Program-made: the position numbers and the translations under genes | The notes under the pieces: model-generated | Told to the model about the DNA's origin: nothing | Database searches by the model: none | What the model saw: the letters and a program-made list of their open reading frames with translations, nothing else | Shown here: positions 46,014-55,529 of the stretch, one piece after another | Layout of the letters: every line of letters begins with the position of its first letter | Numbering within the stretch: position 1 is the first letter of the stretch | Assembly: GCA_014529385.2 (NCBI GenBank) | Contig: CM043944.1 | Span: 167,719,740 to 167,783,739, forward strand | DNA from: Adiantum capillus-veneris | Taxonomy: Eukaryota > Streptophyta > Polypodiopsida > Polypodiales > Pteridaceae | DNA length: 64,000 nucleotides | Direction of reading: 5' to 3'

Positions 46014-47420
46014 TGAAATGTGGAGAAAGCACCAGAGGGTAGGACAAAAATCTTTGCCTAGAAACTCTCTTAAGGAGGCTCCACATGGGGATAGACCAAA
46101 GCACAAGATCAAGACAATTTTCCTACCTGAAATCACTCTTATTAAGAAAGATGAAAGCAAGGAGTCCGTACCAGACATCACCACAAAAACAACACAAGTT
46201 GTTATTCAAGGGACACTCATCCAAGAGACAATGTCTAGTATGGCCAAGGAAGCATTGATTTCCAAGCTAGCTGAGGATCTAAACAAGGAAATCATCCATA
46301 TAACTCTCAAATACGAGAGAGAAGAAGAAAACAATGCCGATCTCAGCTTAGTAGTGGTTAGTACATAGTAGGAGATTGACAAGACAATGAGTGAAAACAA
46401 AGAGCTGGTCAAGACCAACACTCTTTTAGTAGAATGTCTTCAAAGAAGAGATGCATAATTAGAGCATGTCAGTGGAGAGCTGGCAAAGTACAGGGAGATG
46501 TACAAGAAAGAAAATATCTAGAGGCAAGTGCAAGAGGGTATATCTCAGAGCATCAAACTTTCCCTACACCAAAAGAAACAGCAATATCAACAAGCCCACC
46601 AGAGTGCCAAAGAATTAGCAGCACTTGCTGAGAAGCAATGAATATCAATAGTTGTACTTAAATGCCAAATAGCTGATCAAAACAGACAGCTAGAGGCATT
46701 TACAAAATATTTCTTGCTCGTCCCAACAAGTAGTTATGAGCATATCAACATTTACAAGAAGAAGATCACAAAATTGCAACAAGCCCTAGAGGTTTCTCAG
46801 ACAACCAGAATCACATTTGAAGAGGCTCTACACACCAAGAGAAAGGCCATGACAAAAGAATCACCAAGATGCTAATGAAGGAGTTGGAGGATTTAAGAAA
46901 ACAATTATCAACAATCGAGCAGTCCTAGAACCTCCCACCTAGAGAGAAAGGACCCTTGGAAATAGGGCCTAATTTTGAGGAAATAGGAAAAGAGACAAAG
47001 CATGAGGACAGACAGCTTGAAGGCTTGGTAGATGTGGGTACATCAATTGAACTCCACAAATTTTTTCAAGAGTACTTGCATCTATCGGAGGAACGTTGGG
47101 CAGTGACTAGGAAAGTTGTGGCCAAGAACCTCCGCTACAAGAACCATTTATTGAAATCATATTTACTAAAATACATCACTCCATAGCAGCTACGGGAGAA
47201 GGTTCTTGAGCCAAAACTTCCCTATCCACTACTCAAATGGTTGACAATGGAGAAGAAGAAAGAGTTGCTACCAGCAATTGTATCAGATGCCGAAGGAAGT
47301 TACAAAGAAGCGGGTCATTCAAAATGGACCACAGATTAGATCAAAGAAGCCAAGCAAAAATGAAAAGTGAAATTCATGGGAGAGAACAAGAAGGCATTTT
47401 TTTGTATATTTGTATATGTG
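46014..47420 (+). pseudogene. Element 3 coiled-coil coding tail
   Basis: A plus-strand coding region broken by stops encodes helix-rich sequence: MAKEALISKLAEDLNKEIIH, MSENKELVKTNTLLVECLQR, VSGELAKYREMYKKEN, IYKKKITKLQQALEVSQTTR, then a less repetitive end ELHKFFQEYLHLSEERWAVT and KNLRYKNHLLKSYLLKYITP. The architecture (globular or linker part, heptad-rich coils, C-terminal tail) resembles the accessory regions of elements 1 and 2, although I cannot claim sequence homology by eye. It ends about 100 bases before the plastid insert. Confidence 0.5.
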
Positions 47421-47527
47421 TATGTATTGGACTATTCGACAACTAACTCTTCAAACCCAAATTTTTAAAGGAATTGAAGTTTCTTTGAGTTCTAAGAAAT
47501 GAACAAGCTTTCTTTTTTTTTCATTAG

Positions 47528-47899
47528 TTATCGCAACACTTCGGGAGCTAACGAGACTACTCTGGAAAAATTAAATTCCCTCAATTCCCTTGCTACTGGA
47601 CCAAAAATCCTAGTTCCTCTAGGATTTCTTTCCTGGTTAATAATGATGGCTGCGTTGTCGTTGAACTCATATACCATTCCATTGCGTCGCTTCAACCCCC
47701 TACGAGTGCATACTACCACTGCTCTAACCACTTCCGATATTTTCAAAAACATGTTGGGTACGGCTTCCCTGACTACGGCGATAATAATATCACCTATATC
47801 TACGTATTTGCGGTTACCGGCTCCTAGTACCCGAATACACATCAACTTGCGAGCTCCGCTATTATCTGCTACATCTAAATAACTTTGAATTTGAATCGT
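47528..47899 (-). CDS. rpl14: Plastid ribosomal protein L14, nuclear copy with ACG start
   Basis: The protein is 123 residues, the family's usual length, from an ACG codon at 47,899-47,897 to a TAA at 47,530-47,528: (M)[20 protein letters not shown] to [17 protein letters not shown]. An ATG further upstream is in frame, but the added residues do not belong to L14. In plastids of ferns and hornworts such ACG codons are edited to AUG, so this looks like an unedited genomic start. The frame is otherwise intact. L14 is a 50S subunit protein binding 23S rRNA. As a nuclear insert without a transit peptide it is presumably not functional. Confidence 0.9.
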   Translation of the reverse strand, partial: TIQIQSYLDVADNSGARKLMCIRVLGAGNRKYVDIGDIIIAVVREAVPNMFLKISEVVRAVVVCTRRGLKRRNGMVYEFNDNAAIIINQERNPRGTRIFGPVARELREFNFSRVVSLAPEVLR

Positions 47900-47956
47900 G
47901 TGATTTTGGTAGTAGGAAGAAACGGTCAGATTAGTTATATATGTATTTACTAGCAT

Positions 47957-48008
47957 AGCTCTATCTATGCGTATCTATCTATAGAGATAGATACGGATAG
48001 ATAGAGCT
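47957..48008 (-). terminator. Perfect stem-loop between rpl16 and rpl14
   Basis: Arms of 24 bases (one G/G mismatch) enclose a four-base loop, ATAG: the left arm begins AGCTCTATCTAT and the right arm ends ATAGATAGAGCT. Plastid intergenic hairpins of this kind stabilise and define mRNA 3' ends. Here it lies 0.3 kb downstream of rpl16 and just ahead of rpl14. Confidence 0.85.
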
Positions 48009-48344
48009 AAATAAAAATGCTTACGTAGTGACATACATATTACTCTAATAGATTCCGATGAAAAATATAGATATATTTGACCCCTACTTACTAAAACTAC
48101 GACCCCAACGTAATTAGCAGAGTTCCATGAACAGATGGCCGATTTCCCCTTCCCCGTAAGACATTACTATCGTTGCCAAAAATAAGTAAAATTTTGGTGG
48201 AAAAAACGTTATTGATTAATTATTTTGCATTTCTATTTTTTTTTAATTTTTGATAGATTACATAAATAAATTGCAGGTATTGCGTGTTGCATTCATCGAG
48301 AATATCCTCCTATTATCTTCCCCCCACTGATTTAGATCGAAAGG

Positions 48345-49537
48345 TCACAATTTTTCTGAAGTTACTAATCGAGCCTATATAGGCATCTTGTGCGCGGCCA
48401 TCAACATGGCAGCCTCAGCTACTTCTTTTGACACTCCACCTAATTCATAAATTATTTGACCGGGTCTGATTACAGATACCCAATATTATGGAGATCCTTT
48501 ACCTGACCCCATACGCGTTTCGGCCAGTCTCATAGTGATCGGTTTGTCCGAAAAGATACGTATGCAAAGTTTCCCACCCCGATGGGCATGGCAGGTTATT
48601 GCCCTTCTATCAGCTTCTATCTGTCTAGCCGTAATTCAAGCAGGTTCAAGGGCTTGAAGAGCATATTTTCCAAATGAAACTATGTTGCCGCGACTGGATA
48701 TTCCCCTCAATCTTCCCCTATGTTCCTTATGGTATTTACTTCGTCTGGGGTTGCAATCGATGCTGACAATTTTTTTTTCATATTTGCTACAGAACCGGAT
48801 GTGGAAGTTGCCTTCCAAACGGCTCCTCGTAACTACAACATCACTTCTTACTTATTGTAAATCGATATACTGGTAGTTCCCGCGGAGCTTCGTCAGTTTT
48901 TCATTCATACACTTCTGTTTATGAGAAGCAATTTTGTTACAATTTAGCACTAAATTTACGGGCGAGAATGGGCTTTACTTTTTTTTTCCTTGTTAGATCC
49001 AAAGAAAAAAATGTCAGCTTCCCTCGCCATCCCAACTACCAGATCTCGCTATTCTCTGTTGAATCAGATTCGGAAGTTTCCTTGTTGTTTCAATCTTTTT
49101 GAGCAGACGTTTAGGTTCTCTCTTTCGACAACGAAACTGTAGTACTACATTCTGTCTCAATTTTATTGAGTCGGCGTTCCCAGTATTAGCAAACTCAAAG
49201 CTCTCCCCTGACTTTTTTGTAGTCATGCTACATTACGTAATATATTGAGAGTTAAGCGATTAACCATACGACTAGTTGCGAGGAAAAAATTTGAGATATC
49301 TTAGTTTCCTCAAATTTTCATGAAATACTATTACAGTGCTTCCTGATTGCGGATTTTCCATAGAAAAGTTTTCTACGGAAAGAAAGTTTATGTGGTGAAA
49401 GAAGTTCTAATTTACCCTGCATTGAGGGTAGTTTATTGAATACTGATCAACAAAAGGAGGGTTTAACTTTCACTTTTAATTAGTCTTTTATTTTACGAGC
49501 AAAAATTTGTATTTTCAACGAGTTGCCCACTAAGTGT
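48345..49537 (-). pseudogene. rpl16: Plastid ribosomal protein L16, nuclear copy, split by group II intron
   Basis: Exon 1 is nine bases at 49,537-49,529, ACACTTAGT, where ATGCTTAGT is expected. An ACG start that lost its CpG would give ACA. Exon 2 (48,749-48,345) reads [20 protein letters not shown], then [16 protein letters not shown], stop, [13 protein letters not shown], and further on [15 protein letters not shown], stop, [17 protein letters not shown], ending near KMPI, stop, ARLVT. Three in-frame stops interrupt it. They may be U-to-C editing sites of the donor plastid or later decay; by memory of the family only some of these positions are expected to be Gln or Arg. Confidence 0.85.
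48750..49528 (-). other. rpl16 group II intron with domain V
   Basis: The intron begins GGGCAACTCGTTG (expected GTGCG-like start) and ends TTGCAAC before exon 2. Domain V is recognisable at 48,825-48,792 on the minus strand: GAGCCGTTTGG...CATCCGGTTC, 34 bases, with the characteristic AGC triad near its start, followed by a domain VI-like segment. Its presence shows an unspliced source. Confidence 0.85.
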
Positions 49538-49637
49538 AGCAAAGATATTTCAAAAATTGGAGGTGAACTAAGATGAAACTAACCGGTTTGCATTGAGATC
49601 TATCAAATAGTATTTTCTCTACCTTGCATAAAATTTG

Positions 49638-50290
49638 TTAAGTATCCCAAAATACCCAGGTCTTTATACCCAAAACTCCATAAATTGTCTGAGCCGGGTG
49701 ATAGTAGTAATTTATGTTGGCTTCAACCGTCTGTAGGGGAGCTCTACCTTCTCTAGCCCATTCTACACGAGCCATTTCACTACCATTCAAACGTCCGGCT
49801 ATTTGTATCTTGATGCCCCCACCATTGGTTCTTCTAGCCATTTCAATGGTTTTTTTCATAGTTCGTCGGAAAGGTACTCTATTTTTTAGTTGTGAGGCAA
49901 CATGTTCTGCCAAAATCTTCGGTTCTCCATAGGGTTGGGTAACACCAGTTAATGTTACTCGGAGATTCCGACTTTCGAGCCCTAAAAGGTTTCTCAGATC
50001 CTGCTTCATTTGACAAATTCCCAAACTCTGTTCCTCAATTAGTAAATTAAGAAATCCGGTATATATATTAATTTGAATAAGATCTGTTTTTCGCTGGATT
50101 TCAATATGCCCAACTCCGTCGTAGTTGGAAACACTTTTTACATGTTTTTGAATATATTTTTTGACCAGATTGCGTATCTTTCTATCCTCTTCAAGAAACT
50201 TTGGATAATCCTTCTTCTGGGCGAACCGATAAGAATAATGCTTCTAACTTACACCAAGTCAAAACCAAGTGGATGAATCTTCTGTCCCAT
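49638..50290 (-). pseudogene. rps3: Plastid ribosomal protein S3, nuclear copy with frameshift
   Basis: It starts at ATG 50,290 with MGQKIHPLGF. One base is then missing near 50,258, where the family has an Arg (CGA). After that the correct frame continues LGVS, TAG (50,246-50,244), KHYSYRFAQKKDYPKFLEED, and on to MARVEWAREGRAPLQTVEAN and YGVLGIKTWVFWDT. The TAG falls on a conserved Gln and would be repaired by U-to-C editing in a fern-like plastid, whereas the missing base would not be. S3 is a 30S subunit protein. The indel shows the copy is non-functional. Confidence 0.9.
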
Positions 50291-50394
50291 ATGTATGTCT
50301 CCTCAACTTGATAGGAAATTATTCTCTCGTAGCTCTTTCTTGCTTCTAAATTTATTTTAACTAGTCATTAATTAATATGCGATCACTTGTTTAT

Positions 50395-50763
50395 TCACTT
50401 CTCAATATACTTTGAGCTCAATTGAATAGTTACTTTACACGTGGGTTTTTTTATGGGGTAACCGCGCCCCTGAGCTTGTGGACGAAATCTTTGGAGGTAT
50501 TTGGAGTTATCTACCCAAGATTTACTGACAAACAAATTGGATTTATTCAGTCCAAGATTAGTACTTGCATTTGTAGCTGCGGAAAGAACTAGCTGTGATA
50601 CTAGGTAACGTGCCCTATAGGGCATGAATTCGGGTGATACAAGCGCTTCTTCATATGAGCAATTTCGTATTCGACCGATAATACGTTTCATTTTGGTAAC
50701 TGACACACAGACATTCTTCCCTAGAGCTTGCGCTCCAACTTGCAATTTAATTACGTTTCCCAT
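50395..50763 (-). CDS. rpl22: Plastid ribosomal protein L22, nuclear copy
   Basis: An intact frame of 122 residues runs from MGNVIKLQVGAQALGKNVCV through MPYRARYLVSQLVLSAATNA to KPTCKVTIQLSSKYIEK. An earlier in-frame ATG at 50,844 would overlap rps19. I choose 50,763 because it leaves a 22-base gap after the rps19 stop and gives the usual family length. L22 lines the exit tunnel of the 50S subunit. Confidence 0.9.
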   Translation of the reverse strand: MGNVIKLQVGAQALGKNVCVSVTKMKRIIGRIRNCSYEEALVSPEFMPYRARYLVSQLVLSAATNASTNLGLNKSNLFVSKSWVDNSKYLQRFRPQAQGRGYPIKKPTCKVTIQLSSKYIEK

Positions 50764-50785
50764 GAAATATAATTTCCTAATTAGA

Positions 50786-51064
50786 TTATCGGTGAGATCC
50801 TTTATCGCTTTTGGCATGTCCCCAAAAATTTTGGGTGGGTACAAATTCCCCCAGTTTATGACCTACCATTCGATTGGTTACGTAAATAGGCAAATGATCT
50901 CGGCCATTATGGACAGCAATTGTGTGACCGATCATAATAGGAACTATCGTGGAAGCACGAGACCAAGTTGTAATCATTTTTCTTTTTTTCTGTATATTGA
51001 GATTTCTAATTTCTCTTATTAAGTGATTAGCAACAAAGGGACCTCCTTTTGATGAACGTGCCAT
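50786..51064 (-). CDS. rps19: Plastid ribosomal protein S19, nuclear copy
   Basis: A complete 92-residue frame, the standard length, from [19 protein letters not shown] through [20 protein letters not shown] to the hallmark end [26 protein letters not shown]. No stop or shift. S19 contacts the head of the 30S subunit. It lies 32 bases downstream of rpl2. Confidence 0.93.
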   Translation of the reverse strand: MARSSKGGPFVANHLIREIRNLNIQKKRKMITTWSRASTIVPIMIGHTIAVHNGRDHLPIYVTNRMVGHKLGEFVPTQNFWGHAKSDKGSHR

Positions 51065-51095
51065 GAATAGTTACTCCTTTCCTAATGCTTCTCGA

Positions 51096-51524
51096 TCAAG
51101 AACTTTTTCGTCGACAAAGTATGAGAGGATTGATACATTTTTTCCCTCGACTTCTTTTACCCAGTGTGACCCGCCCCCAGGGGGTTAATGGCTTCTTTCT
51201 GCCGATGGAGGTTCTGCCTTCTCCCCCTCCATGTGGATGATCCACGGGATTCATGGCAGAACCTCTAACCTTGGGTCTCCTTCCCAACCACCTTTTGGAC
51301 CCTTCTTTTTTTAAGCCCTTGTTATTGATATCTACATTTCCAACTCGACCCACACTTGCTAGACAATCTCTAGGTACTAACTGAATTTCACCGGAAGGTA
51401 ACCTCAGTGTAGTTAGTCGACCTTGCTTTGCAATTACTTTGGCTACGGTGCCGGCTGATCTAACTAATTATGCGCCTCTTCCGGATTTCAACTCTATATT
51501 ATGTATAATAGTCCCTAAAGGCAT
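51096..51524 (-). pseudogene. rpl2: Plastid ribosomal protein L2, exon 2 only
   Basis: From MPLGTIIHNIELKSGRGA the frame hits TAA (51,470-51,468) at a conserved Gln, then continues [38 protein letters not shown] and [40 protein letters not shown] to the stop at 51,096. Exon 1 is absent, and the intron's domain V is not seen upstream, so the insertion breakpoint lies within a few dozen bases of the exon 2 start. The TAA would become CAA by U-to-C editing, as in fern or hornwort plastids. Met-Asn-Pro-x-Asp-His-Pro-His is the conserved L2 signature. Confidence 0.9.
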
Positions 51525-51545
51525 TTGTTGAAGTAGATCTCCTTA

Positions 51546-52683
51546 ATTGTGGTGTTCCTTCACTAGTTAGGGACAATTCTGGAAGATCTCTTCCCAAATT
51601 GTACAAGATTCTTTCGGAGCATACAGCTTTATGGATGTAAAAGGAAAAAGGCCAGATACCGTATTCTTAATAGAAATAGAAGTCCATTTAATCAATAGTT
51701 GTTCAACATAAAGTGGGGTATCAGCTATTTTATTTCTAGTTCTTTTCACCACATCCTTGGCTTCCTGCCAGCATCTGGCTTTCTCATCATCTACCAATAA
51801 TTTGGTAACAAAATTGATGACTTCAATGACTTGTGCTAACATTACTCAATGTCTGGAATAACTTAGGAAATTCCTTCCCTTCGGCATTTACCTCGTATAA
51901 TTGCGTTTCTGTGCATGCATTTGTTCTGCATGTCAAAATTTCTCGCTTTTAGTTTCAGCATCACCTCTGACTATCAACCCGAATAAGTTTTTCCTTCCTA
52001 CACTCACTGTAAACTCCTTTGCTCCAACCCACCTTCAAATTGACCCGACATACTTACCAATCTTTATGAGGAGAAGATGGGTACATTTCAAGAAACTTCT
52101 TGTCTCTCACCCCACATGGCTAAACTACCCAATCTTCGCCAAACCAGAAGTCACCTTCACTCGCTTACATAAGGAAGGCCATCAAGAAGGTGATCAAACG
52201 TAGTTTGAGGAGAGCTGGATATAGCATGCAAGATAATGCTCCAGATAGGCTACATACTATCCACATGCATCAACACTTTTAGGAATACAAAGGCCACCAA
52301 AGTCAAGTGGACTTCATTCTTGGAGGGCTACAAAGGATTGATATTCAACTTGAATTATACCCCCAAGCTGAAGGTAATTTATGGCTTATTCTCCAAAATC
52401 ATGTTCCTGCCTAGCCACTACATGTAGACCTTCAAGGAGACCTTCTATATGGGCTACTTTGAGATGGATTCCACAATGTTCATGCCAATCTACAAGGGCC
52501 TCAGACTCAGGTTTGTGGCATACACCCTTCATGAACGAGAAACCCCTTAACCAAAACCTACAAGCCACAAGAAGAAGACCAAGTTCAACAAATGATGTTG
52601 GCTTTTCAGTAGTCATCAATGAACAAAATCAAAGAAAACCCATGATCAAAGATTGAAGTCTTGTTAAGGATGACAAGAAGCTA
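51546..52683. pseudogene. Retroelement debris between plastid insert and next LTR
   Basis: Minus-strand coding-like residue at 51,842-51,567 (VINFVTKLLVDDEKARCWQE) and plus-strand fragments at 51,960-52,650 (FMRRRWVHFKKLLVSHPTWL; LGGLQRIDIQLELYPQAEGN) are readable but not assignable. The plus-strand part ends at a polypurine tract, so it is probably the 3' coding end of an LTR element. Confidence 0.35.
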
Positions 52684-53215
52684 GGAGGGGGGAGTGTTGA
52701 AGCAAGGAGCCCAATCACGCCAATCTGGATGGGCCTGCAAAACCTTTTTTCCTTTCTCATTTATTTTCCACCTAAGTCGGCGGTGTAAATCTTGAACTCA
52801 AAAGAGTCTGATCATTTCCAAACAATTTTTTACTTAATGAAGAAGCTAGATTCCCTAGTCCATCACATTTTTTAAGTAACTATCCCTTTCTAGCCAAAAA
52901 CCCAATTTTCTACCTTAGGTATATAAGCCAAAATTTGTAGTTATTAGAGGATATGTTTGTTACTTTGGAGCTCTGTAGTGAAGAGTACGCTTAGACTTGC
53001 GTTCTCACTAATCTTTGTACGGGTAAGCATTGCTAATGAAACTTCGTGTATTGCTTCCTCATGCTCTTGGCATTGTGTATTTGCTCAATGTGCTATGTTG
53101 AGTGTGTATGTGTGTGTGCAATGCAATAGTGGTTTTAGCTCTAGGTAACCTAGTGTGTTTAATTGCTTGTTTTGAGTTTTTGATGGTGTTTAAAGTGAAA
53201 CTAAGCATGGACAGA
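52684..53215 (+). mobile_element. Polypurine tract and 3' LTR start
   Basis: GGAGGGGGGAG at 52,684-52,694 is followed directly by TGTTGAAGCAAGGAGCCC, a typical LTR start. A TATA context TTAGGTATATAAGCC lies at about 52,915. The right end is not fixed; about 53,210 is a guess. Confidence 0.6.
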
Positions 53216-53655
53216 GGTAATTAGGCCTTAGGAGGAGCCAAATGACCCCCCTCATTTGTCTTTTGGTAAAGGCAAGAGGTGGCAACCATTGTTGTTGTTC
53301 ACCTACCTGACTGTGAATTTTGCAGGTTTCAATGTTGGAAACCTATTGCCTATAGCCTAGACACCCCCAACCTCAAATTTCATGTCATTTGGAGTTCATT
53401 TGACCCCTCTACAACCATTTTACTGTTAGTTAGACCGCACACAAGACTTAGGCATTTTCCACTTAGTTGCTTTCTTACTTGAGACTGGCACCTTTCTCCT
53501 CAGTCCATTGTCGTTTTGGCATTGCATTTGACATTTTCATGCACTAGTCGGGTCAGCCACATCCTTGGATTGACATATTTATGCTAGTTTGAGTTCTTAC
53601 TAGGCTGCATCGTTAGATCATGGTGATCCGCCAGCAGCAAGAAAAGAGAAACCTT
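53216..53655. other. No supported feature
   Basis: Low-complexity T-rich sequence with short open frames only. Confidence 0.3.
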
Positions 53656-54265
53656 AGCTCTGATACCAATGTCGGAGAATCTAATACTTACTTTTAGACT
53701 CAACAAAATTTAGCTAAAAGGAGAGAGTTTTCTTTAAGATAAAGATAACAAGGAGATTATATGTTGTTCTGGTACAATTTCTTTACACAATCAGACATTA
53801 AAAACACTATAATCATATACATAATCCAGAGAGAATACCCAATTAAGATTGATAGCTCTATGAGAACCGAATTTGCTTGGAGCCGGTTCCCCTCCAAAAG
53901 GAATTGTATTATAATTTTCTCAAAAGAGAGCTTTGTTGAAGTACATGTTTGTGCTCTTACAGAGCCTTTCTTGAATCAAGAAGATGGTGTTCTTCAAGAT
54001 TCCATGTTATCACCCTCCTTTCCAAAACTTAAACACCCCAGCGGCAGCAGGGAGAATGGAATTGGGGGGAAAGAGGAAGATGAGGGTGCAAATAAGTTAT
54101 TTTCAAGCAAGAGAATTGATACTCCATACACTCTTTCTCATGGGAAAACTCTTAGCATAGCTTAGTATAATAGAATAGTAGAGATGGAGAAGAAGAAACT
54201 TTCATTGGATTGGATGTGCATCCATAGCCAAGAGCTTGAGTATAGAGTTCGTCTCTAGAGCTCTC

Positions 54266-54338
<73 letters not shown>

Positions 54339-54400
54339 ATTTGCCAACTTGGGCTCTTGAGAGTGTGAGAGGAGTAAGAGAGACAAAAATCCAATGAGAC
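53656..54400 (-). mobile_element. Minus-strand 5' LTR with primer-binding site
   Basis: AGCTCTGATACCA at 53,656-53,668 is the complement of the initiator tRNA-Met primer site TGGTATCAGAGCT, so a minus-strand element starts here and its 5' LTR lies to the right from 53,670 (ending CCGACA on its own strand). Parts resemble 38.8-39.2 kb. The LTR includes a long (GA)n tract. Its outer end is not defined, and no gag is visible to the left. Confidence 0.6.
54269..54334. repeat. (GA)n microsatellite
   Basis: An uninterrupted GA run of about 66 bases. Confidence 0.95.
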
Positions 54401-55529
54401 CTCCCTTTAATGCTTATGCTAGTGTGCGACTAGTCTTGAATTGGAATGCTTGCAAGTGTGGCTTGAACGACGAGGTGAGAACACCTCATAATGCAACTCA
54501 AGCATGTTATAACACTTTTCCTAGATTTCTATACATGAATACTTATCCTCCCCTTCTTGGGGATCTTCTTGGCAAGTGGAGACTCCACACACACTTGTTA
54601 AGTTTACTGAAAGCAACTGTGTGTTACATTGGACATGGTCTAACCAAGCTTAAGAAACAAAACTAGAGTCAACCTACTAAATTAGGATGATTTGATCTAA
54701 CCTAGTCTTTACCGTTTCCATTTCATTAAATAAAAACCATAAACTTACCTTTTTATTAATTAGCTCAGGTGCAAGACCTTTGCACAAACCTTGGAGGCTT
54801 ATGAAATTGACTCAGGGCTACTGTCTACTACCTATTAAATTAGAACCTTCTAAATGAGGATAAATTTTGGTAAAAATACAACTCACCCTTTGGGATTAAA
54901 TTTTTTTGCCTCTTGTATGAAACCTTAGCACAATTCTTTGGAGGTGCCAACAAGTTGCTCCCAAGACCTGTTAAATTTTGACTTACTAAATTTAGACAAT
55001 TTGTGGTAAGTTAGAATTTCACTCTAAGGCTTTCCATAATTCATACTTGGACTCTTAAGAGTTATTATAAGGACTTGAGCTTAACAAAATCACTTTCTAT
55101 TTTTAGACTCTTATCATTGCTCTTGGTCATCTCCATTGTCTTTTACCTTTGATCAAAACTGCCGACGATACATTTTTCCTTCATTGACTTGCACCTATGA
55201 TTGAGAAAACTATCTAGCAATTACCCTTGCGCTTTTATGGACTTTTTCCCTTTGGTCCAAACCTTCATCGGCTGGTTCATCAACACTTCAATTTCAATTA
55301 TTCCCTTTTTATTTTGGCAAAACTAAGTTGAAAAATAGTTTTAGAAAGTTGGAAATTAATATTCATGACACATGGATATGTGAGAAAGGAAAAAGAAAAA
55401 GCAGTGACAAAGATGCAAAAGAGGAAAATATTAAAAGTCAGTCAAGATCCAAGAGATCAATTTGGTCACTGATTAAAATGATGTGCATGACATTAATTTG
55501 ATAACAGAGTCTATGGATATGTTCTTTGG
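54401..55529. other. No supported feature
   Basis: A short open frame at 54,394-54,666 shows no recognisable domain. The remainder is AT-rich with no LTR or RNA gene seen. The last 200 bases may be decayed copia gag (Lys-rich). Confidence 0.35.

Larger units (their letters stand above)
47500..51545 (-). other. Nuclear plastid DNA insertion (rpl2-rpl14 cluster)
   Basis: About 4 kb carries six plastid ribosomal protein genes in the standard order, all on the minus strand, flanked by retrotransposon debris. The rpl16 group II intron is retained, so the transfer was by DNA and not by processed RNA. The left edge is just beyond the rpl14 stop and the right edge is at the start of rpl2 exon 2. rps8 and rpl23 are absent. 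A one-base loss in rps3 and a broken rpl16 start show it is decaying. Exact edges need the donor plastome. Confidence 0.92.

Noticed and set aside
50764-50844. Longer rpl22 starting at 50,844
   Set aside because: It would overlap rps19 by about 60 bases and add residues that do not look like L22.
47500-51545. The ribosomal protein cluster as evidence that the window is a plastid or bacterial genome
   Set aside because: Both flanks are nuclear LTR retrotransposon debris, rps3 has an indel, and the cluster stops at rpl2 exon 2 and rpl14.
54152-54394. Minus-strand Ser-Leu repeat ORF
   Set aside because: It is created by the (GA)n tract in an LTR.
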